A stretch of 20,765 nucleotides of DNA from Nemertoderma westbladi (taxonomy: Eukaryota; Xenacoelomorpha; Nemertodermatida; Nemertodermatidae), in the NCBI GenBank assembly GCA_032718475.1, contig JAUCBJ010006035.1, positions 1-20,765 of the forward strand, written 5' to 3'. Shown piece after piece: positions 15,948 through 20,765 of the stretch (its first letter is position 1; each line of letters starts with the position of its first letter). The translations under genes were made by a program, and so were the position numbers. The notes under the pieces are model-generated. The model made no database searches. It had not been told where the DNA came from and saw nothing but the letters and a program-made list of their open reading frames with translations.

Positions 15948-16308
15948 GTATTCGATCAGCAAAATTGAATTTCTGATATGTAGGGTACACGGTACGGACA
16001 GTACGGTTAACAGTATAGTTAAAGAGTACTGCAGTAGCCTGTAGGTATGTCATCTGAACATTTCATCTTTGAAATTGAGAGCCTAATACGGAGGTGCCAA
16101 CAAATTGCAGATGATACATATAAGCAGCAGCTACTTTGATGCCGAGCAATAGGTAAACTTAATAACCAATGCAGCCATTTACGGAGGCTTCGATTTAAAT
16201 CAATTATTCCAGAATTACGTGTTGTACTGGTATCGGCGGCGCTAGGGCTATTACCTGTATTCCCATCCTCTATTAGGCGATCCAGTACATCAATCTTATA
16301 TTGAAAAA
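15948..16308. other. Unique core of the foldback element
   Basis: This is the only part of the element that is not in an arm. On the plus strand a frame from ATG 16047 reads 30 codons (MSSEHFIFEIESLIRRCQQI...) to TGA at 16137-16139, and the same frame stays open after it to 16302. On the minus strand a 103-codon frame overlaps (16330-16019). Neither resembles a transposase that I know, and both could be chance. The region may be a coding remnant or just captured sequence. Confidence 0.35.
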
Positions 16309-16927
16309 TACGAATACAACAATTGCTCAACAGCGCCCTCTTGTGATCTATTTACTAATTGCAGATATTGTCAACAACGCATTTGATTGGACAAAACACT
16401 GCAAAAACATAGCTTACTTTAAACTATGTTTAAACGACACTGTAAAAACATCGCTTACTTTAAACTATGTTTAAACGACACTGTCAAAAACATCGCTTAC
16501 TTTAAACTATATTACTGCATAAACACATACTTCATTTTAAGCAATGTTGAAACAAAACTGCAATTAAATACCTTATTTAAAGCGATTTATTACAGTCAAC
16601 TACATAAACATAGCTTACTTTTAAGCGATGTTTTAACAGAACTTGTAAAAAATATCTTAATTTTAAGCGATTTAATGAAGTCAACTACATAAACATAGCT
16701 TACTTTTAAGCGATGTTTTAGCAGAACTTGTAAAAAATACCTTACTTTTAAGCGATTTATTAAAGTCAACTACATAAACATAGCTTACTTTTAAGCGATG
16801 TATAAATTCAAATGCAATAAAATACCATACTTTTAAGCGATGCTTATAAATATAAGCTAATGAAAAATGTAAGGTACACATTTGTAATTCTAAGGTATTT
16901 TGGCTCATATCAGACGCCATATGCCAC

Positions 16928-17676
16928 TGCCATTTTTTAATATAATCTGCTACTTTCCTTTAAAAGGTACCTTATTAAAAGGTGAATATCGAAATTAGAT
17001 ATTCGCGAAATTAAGTTAATATGTTAAAATAGGCTGAAACGATACCGCAATTGGAAATATATGCCAGTATGCGTACCGGTATTCAAACTATCAAAAATGC
17101 AATGCAGGAACCCGGCTGACCAGCAGACCAGTATGATCTACTCTACAGTTCAACAGCTCTGGCCTATTCTGTAATATCGATAACACAATACAGTATCCGC
17201 ACTGTCCCCAGCGATGGAGATCGTGTCATATTTACTGCATTACTTGTATTGTACTGTATTGTATTAAACTCTCCATAACATAATTAAACTGCGTAATGGA
17301 TAATGAACATTTATAAATACTATACAGTAAATAAACACTAAAAATTATTATAAAAATTAAAAAGCATATATTATAGTTGTGTTGTGATTAGGCTGATAGG
17401 AGGAAGAAGACCGCCATGGCATATTATATAAGCACTAATAGGGGTGGGATCCCAAGTGAAAGTAAAATATTAACATAATTTAAACTAAACTCTAAAAATA
17501 TAAAATAAAATAAAATGGGAACGCACCGATCGTACGTGTACAGTACATAATAATATATTTTACCTGTTTACATTATTTAGGTACAGAGGAAAGGGTGTGA
17601 CTATTACAGTATTAGGTAGAGTTCAGTTCGTAAGATAAATGAATAAAATCTATACAAATGACTAAAATCAACATTC
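16928..17676. other. AT-rich stretch without a gene
   Basis: No coding frame. It contains a small dyad, GAATATC with GATATTC, near 16983-17003, and a short A-rich (TAAAA)n run near 17490-17515. Confidence 0.5.
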
Positions 17677-17679
17677 TAA

Positions 17680-18007
17680 GGCCCTCCTCACACGGAGCAA
17701 CTTGTTTCTGCAACTTGTTTCTGAAACTTGTTGCTGGACCCCCTCACACACAGAAACTTGTTGCTGCAACTTGTCTCCGAAACTTGTTTCCATGTGTGAG
17801 GACTCCAGACACAAGTTTGAGTGATGTGATATTATATATAAATGACTGGACAAGCTAGCTATTTATTTTGAAATTCTGTGTCTGAGGGGTCCAGCAACAA
17901 GTTATTGCAGAAACAAGTTTCGGAAACAAGTTGCAGCAACAAGTTTCTGTGTGTGAGGGGGTCCAGCAACAAGTTTCAGAAACAAGTTGCTCCGTGTGAG
18001 GTGGGCC
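17680..18007. mobile_element. MITE, probably PIF/Harbinger type
   Basis: The 328 bp element has terminal inverted repeats beginning GGCCC(T/A)CCTCACACGGAG, flanked by TAA on both sides (17677-17679 and 18008-18010). A 3 bp TWA duplication and a GGCC start are typical of PIF/Harbinger elements. The arms (about 140 bp each) are nearly complementary and consist of repeated CAACTTGTTTCTG and GAAACTTGTTGCTG units interrupted by GGACCCCCTCACACACAG. The central ~50 bp are AT-rich. No transposase is encoded, so it must have been moved in trans. Confidence 0.85.
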
Positions 18008-18190
18008 TAAATCAAACGATTAAAAGTAATGACATTATAGGCAGTTAGGTGCATTAACAACAAGGTGTAAGGTAGATTGTTCCAAGTAATTAGGCCAACA
18101 GTGCGTTGAGAAATGCACTGTACATTATTACATCAGTACCGTACATCCTAATTGCCGACCGACAACCGACTTAGCAAAGTCGGCAATGAC

Positions 18191-18265
18191 ATCCAGCTGG
18201 GATATCGAACTGGTGACCCCTCAGGGGTTGGGAATCTGACGCTCTAACCATTCAGCCAGTGGCTC
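18191..18265 (-). repeat. tRNA-like sequence, probably SINE head
   Basis: Read on the minus strand it has a polymerase III A-box-like TGGCTGAATGGTTAGAG and, 35-40 nt on, a B-box-like AGTTCGATATCC, with a TCAG/CTGA anticodon-stem remnant between them. The acceptor ends GAGCCAC and AGCTGGAT do not pair and the T stem is broken, so it is not a functional tRNA. A tRNA pseudogene is the alternative to a SINE. I could not define a SINE tail or target duplication. Confidence 0.6.
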
Positions 18266-18310
18266 AGATAAAATATAGACCTATGGAAATACTATCTTAT
18301 ATACCGTAGC

Positions 18311-18367
18311 ACCTACGCGTAGTTAACATTAAAATGATGGTATATATGTGTCGACTTACGCGTAGGT
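18311..18367. repeat. Short inverted repeat with ACGCGT in each arm
   Basis: ACCTACGCGTA (18311-18321) and TACGCGTAGGT (18357-18367) are exact reverse complements, 35 bp apart. Confidence 0.8.
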
Positions 18368-19350
18368 CGAAAATATTTACCCATGTTTTTGCTTCTACTG
18401 CAGTACTGGTGTATTTCAGTATTTACTGGACTGCTGTACTGTACTACCTGTACTATAGCTTCTTACAGTCTTAGGCTACTGTCAGACTGTTCCGTACTGG
18501 TACTTGCAGTCTACTGGATTAGGCCAAGCTCTGAAGCCGATTCTATTTGCAGATTTGACGAAGTTCTGGGGTTGTCACAGTCCAGCAGTCAGTCACATCG
18601 GCATATCAGTTACCTGACTGTAATACTTCAAAAACTTTCGCCAGATAGTGCCATTGGTGTAAACCGCGCCAGTGGTGGGTCCGAAATCGCGCAAATAAAA
18701 ACTGCAAATCTACCGGTACCGGTACTACAGTACTAGAAAATTTTTTAAAAAAACATAAAAAAGACATTAAACTGTTAAACACATTTTCAAGCCATTCGTT
18801 AATAAAATTTATTGTCCGGGTGGGATCTCTCTTTAAAACATGTGATATTTAATTCTGTAATTGATGAAACAGCTCATTAGTTTGGAACATAGTCTGATAA
18901 TAGGCGTACTATAAATTATTTTTTGGCCTACAGTATTCGCATAAATTATAAACGGTGTTTCTCCAGAATTATATCATTACTTTGGTCATCATTCATCAAT
19001 ATGTTACCATTTCAATAATTAACAATTCAATATACTGTAGGCCTACTGTACAGCTGTATGTATGTAATACTGTATTATTAACTTGAATTCTACAGTATAT
19101 TGATGATGTGTTGTTATTTTGTATTTTTAAAAACACACAAACAAAAGTCAATCTGTAAAATTACGATTAGAGAGCGATTTTAACAATACAAAATGGAAAT
19201 GAAACGCGAGCGAAATTTTTTTTTCTTGTTCTCACAAAAGTCAAATTCTTGTTCACACTTCTGCACTTTCCACGAACTTTAAAAGGCTGAAAGGTGTAGG
19301 CCTATGTATTGCAGTCGGGTAAATCAGTACTGACATAAGCCGATCAGATA
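18368..19350. other. Gene-free stretch before TRAPPC2
   Basis: A 117-codon open frame from 18383 is rich in TACTGTA-derived strings and lacks coding character, so I leave it out. The rest is AT-rich and includes GGCCTAC and ATACTGTA motifs and a poly-T run near 19216. Distal promoter elements of TRAPPC2 could lie here, but none is recognisable. Confidence 0.45.
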
Positions 19351-19588
19351 GGGGGGGGTAACTGGACGCAATAAAAATTCATTCCTCTCCAGGGGAAATT
19401 GAACGCAAATACTGAAATAACAGATGATTACTCTCAAAAATAAAACTGTAACCTGTTCTATTGTGTTTAGTTATTGTTTTGGTTAAAATAACATGCCACT
19501 GTAACCTGTTCCTTTCCCTAAATTGAGAATTTAACATTGAGGCGGGATATTAATTCGCCAAGGTGGGTTTTGCGTCCAGTTTCCCCCC
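19351..19588. mobile_element. Possible small inverted-repeat element upstream of TRAPPC2
   Basis: GGGGGGTAACTGGACGCAA (to 19371) is mirrored by TTGCGTCCAGTTTCCCCCC (19570-19588), one mismatch apart. An internal third copy, GGGGAAATTGAACGCAAA, lies near 19393-19410 in the same direction as the left one. No target duplication is evident (flanks AGATA and TGTCT). It may be a MITE, or a set of repeated protein-binding sites. The right end is 49 bp before the TRAPPC2 ATG, so it would sit within the promoter or 5' untranslated region. A direct pair ACTGTAACCTGTTC is also present near 19446 and 19499. Confidence 0.5.
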
Positions 19589-19637
19589 TGTCTCAAGCCG
19601 ATACCGATATACCCTGATACCAGTAATAAGTAATGCC

Positions 19638-20066
19638 ATGTCAGGAACTGGCAACTATTATTTCGTTATAGTTGGACATAACGACAACCCCTTATATGAA
19701 TTAGATTTCGCGCAAAACAAACAAGAACAATCGAAACGTGACGATTACAGACATCTCAACCAGTTTATAGCACACGCCGCTCTCGATCTAATAGACGAGT
19801 CCATTTGGACCACGAACAACACCTTCCTTAAGACAGTGGATAAATTTAACGAGTTTTACGTCTCGGGTTTCGTGACGCCCTCCCGAATGCGTTTTGTTAT
19901 GCTACACGACCAAAAGAACGAGGAAAGCATTCGTAACTTCTTCCAGGATATTTTCGAGGTTTATATTAAACACGTTATGAACCCCTTCTACCAAATAAAC
20001 TCTCCTATTGTATCCCCGGCCTTCGATAAGAAAGCACAGTTTTATGCGAGGAAATATTTACTGTAG
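19638..20066 (+). CDS. TRAPPC2: TRAPP complex subunit 2 (sedlin)
   Basis: 142 codons, against 140 in human sedlin, and collinear throughout. It has the longin-like fold of the sedlin family: N-terminal strand [12 protein letters not shown] (7-18), the helix [17 protein letters not shown] (38-54) with D50 equivalent to human Asp47, [16 protein letters not shown] (about 66-81), MRFVMLHD, and a C-terminal helix [26 protein letters not shown]2 is a small core subunit of the TRAPP complexes, which act as exchange factors for Rab1/Rab11-type GTPases in ER-to-Golgi traffic; in humans its loss causes spondyloepiphyseal dysplasia tarda. The start is the ATG at 19638 (GCCATGT), which fits the family start MSG; the frame is open further upstream but has no ATG there. 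The coding region has no intron, although vertebrate TRAPPC2 has several. Absence of decay argues for a working gene. A TM2D2-type gene follows 180 bp downstream on the same strand. Confidence 0.95.
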   Translation: MSGTGNYYFVIVGHNDNPLYELDFAQNKQEQSKRDDYRHLNQFIAHAALDLIDESIWTTNNTFLKTVDKFNEFYVSGFVTPSRMRFVMLHDQKNEESIRNFFQDIFEVYIKHVMNPFYQINSPIVSPAFDKKAQFYARKYLL

Positions 20067-20246
20067 GCCTAATTAATTTATATTTACAAATTTAAAAACA
20101 TTGCAGCATTGCCAGAAACAGAAACATCAGCCCTACAATTTCAGTAATTAGAAAAGTAACTTTTCCTGGTGCCTAGCCTACACGTCGCTGTCTAATTGAG
20201 AGCCAACTGTGAGAGTAGATGCTTATAAATTAGCTATATTTCGAAA
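20067..20246 (+). other. Short intergenic region between TRAPPC2 and TM2D2
   Basis: The 180 bp must hold the TRAPPC2 3' end and whatever starts the next transcript. No AATAAA is present. A TTATAAAT lies near 20223, only about 20 bp before the next ATG, too close to act as a usual TATA box for it. CTTTTCCTGGTGCCTAG (about 20160-20176) looks like a 3' splice acceptor, which would allow an intron in the 5' leader or trans-splicing; this is speculation. Confidence 0.4.
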
Positions 20247-20765
20247 ATGCGTTTACTTTATTTCCCTGTTAACTTCATTACTATTTATTGCCTCGTCATA
20301 TTCCCTCCTACGTTATCCGGCATTCCTTGCATGGACGAGGACGCCGGATGTACTCACCAACCCCACAGCCCGTTAGTTCGTTGCGACTATCTCCCCGCAG
20401 ACTTCGTACAGTGCGACGAGCCCAGGGATCTCTATGGCAACGAGACTGAGAAGGAGCGGTTGCAAGGTTTCGGATGTACGAAGTTCGGGGGAGATAAATT
20501 CTCCGAGGTGGAGACGACTCGAGTAATGTGCCGCGTCCTGGAAGGACTCGAATGTTTCGGTAACCGAAACTTCACCAAAGACGCGGTTCCTTGTATTAAG
20601 TATACCGGGCACTACTTCCCGACAACTCTACTGTACTCCGTGCTGTTGGGTTTTCTTGGCGTCGATAGATTCGCTCTCGGACACACCGGCAACGCAGTCG
20701 GTAAGCTCCTAACTCTGGGAGGTGTGGGTGTCTGGTGGATCGTGGACATTGTGCTTCTAATCAGT
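20247..20765 (+). CDS. TM2D2: TM2 domain-containing protein 2, partial (3' end outside window)
   Basis: 173 codons are open from ATG 20247 to the last base of the window, with no intron visible. Residues 1-25 form a hydrophobic signal peptide. An extracellular Cys-rich part follows (Cys 28, 35, 46, 56, 77, 95, 103, 116) with N-glycosylation sequons NET (65-67) and NFT (108-110). The family-specific [10 protein letters not shown] (115-124) leads into the first membrane helix, then the conserved DRF motif (140-142) in [17 protein letters not shown], and the second helix [11 protein letters not shown]. The GHYF..TTLLYS and [12 protein letters not shown] strings match TM2D2 better than TM2D1 or TM2D3. 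Human TM2D2 has about 214 residues, so only some 30 are missing. Family members are conserved two-pass membrane proteins, linked in flies to Notch signalling. The upstream neighbour TRAPPC2 is on the same strand. Confidence 0.92.
   Translation, partial: MRLLYFPVNFITIYCLVIFPPTLSGIPCMDEDAGCTHQPHSPLVRCDYLPADFVQCDEPRDLYGNETEKERLQGFGCTKFGGDKFSEVETTRVMCRVLEGLECFGNRNFTKDAVPCIKYTGHYFPTTLLYSVLLGFLGVDRFALGHTGNAVGKLLTLGGVGVWWIVDIVLLIS

Larger units (their letters stand above)
14592..16921. mobile_element. Foldback-type element with long repeated inverted arms
   Basis: The ends are exact inverted repeats starting TATGGCGTCTGAT, flanked on both sides by the direct 6-mer TGCCAC (14586-14591 and 16922-16927), a likely target site duplication. 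The left arm spans 14592-15947, including a nested insertion; the right arm is 16309-16921. The outer arms consist of tandem units of about 42-46 bp around ATCGCTTAAAAGTAAGSTAT, ten or more on the left. The inner arms use a related unit around CATAGTTTAAAGTAAGC and the segment GGGCGCTGTTGAGCAATTGT. The arms enclose about 360 bp of unique sequence. This build, long inverted arms made of subrepeats, matches foldback elements such as Drosophila FB and sea urchin TU. No transposase is seen. Confidence 0.85.

Noticed and set aside
18383-18736. 117-codon open frame
   Set aside because: It is rich in the genome's TACTGTA and CAGTACTG words, has no recognisable domain and is flanked by non-coding repeats; a chance frame is more likely.
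19563-19637. Upstream extension of the TRAPPC2 frame by 25 codons
   Set aside because: The extension begins at GTG, not ATG, and the family protein starts at MSG, which is the ATG at 19638.

Overview
The window looks like genomic DNA of an animal, most likely a marine invertebrate. Two conserved metazoan genes lie at the right end: TRAPPC2 and a TM2D2-type gene. The rest holds Penelope-like, BEL/Pao, foldback and Harbinger-like elements and many AT-rich tandem and inverted repeats. The frequent motif GTAGGCCTA fits a marine invertebrate in my experience, but I cannot place the phylum. There is no sign of bacterial gene organisation.

Layout. 1-1067 is AT-rich with a decayed 162-165 bp duplication. 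1076-1197 can fold into a long stem-loop. 1268-2716 is one reading frame of about 480 codons, broken by a single in-frame TGA; it encodes an unrecognised protein with three zinc-knuckle-like modules and a basic tail. 4045-5556 (minus) is a Penelope-like reverse transcriptase without its endonuclease. 5641-5890 is a 125 bp tandem repeat. About 6440-10082 is the left part of a BEL/Pao retrotransposon: possible LTR promoter, gag and protease start, then a frameshifted pol fragment ending before the reverse transcriptase. It is cut off at 10083 by a hairpin and 63 bp tandem repeat whose translation resembles a non-muscle myosin II tail.

12549-13050 is a palindrome-rich tandem array. 13173-13224 is a CGT microsatellite. 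13346-14265 is a satellite of about 147 bp in which every unit carries a CTCF-like CCGCTAGAGGG motif. 14592-16921 is a foldback element with very long, internally repeated inverted arms, a 6 bp target duplication and a nested 576 bp insertion. 17680-18007 is a Harbinger-like MITE with TAA duplications. 18191-18265 (minus) is a tRNA-like sequence, probably a SINE head. 19351-19588 is bounded by short inverted repeats and ends 49 bp before the TRAPPC2 start codon.

Only TRAPPC2 (complete, no introns in the coding region) and TM2D2 (runs off the window edge) look like intact host genes. They are 180 bp apart on the same strand. The strongest candidates for something undescribed are the zinc-knuckle protein with its structured leader, the myosin-tail minisatellite and the CTCF-like satellite.
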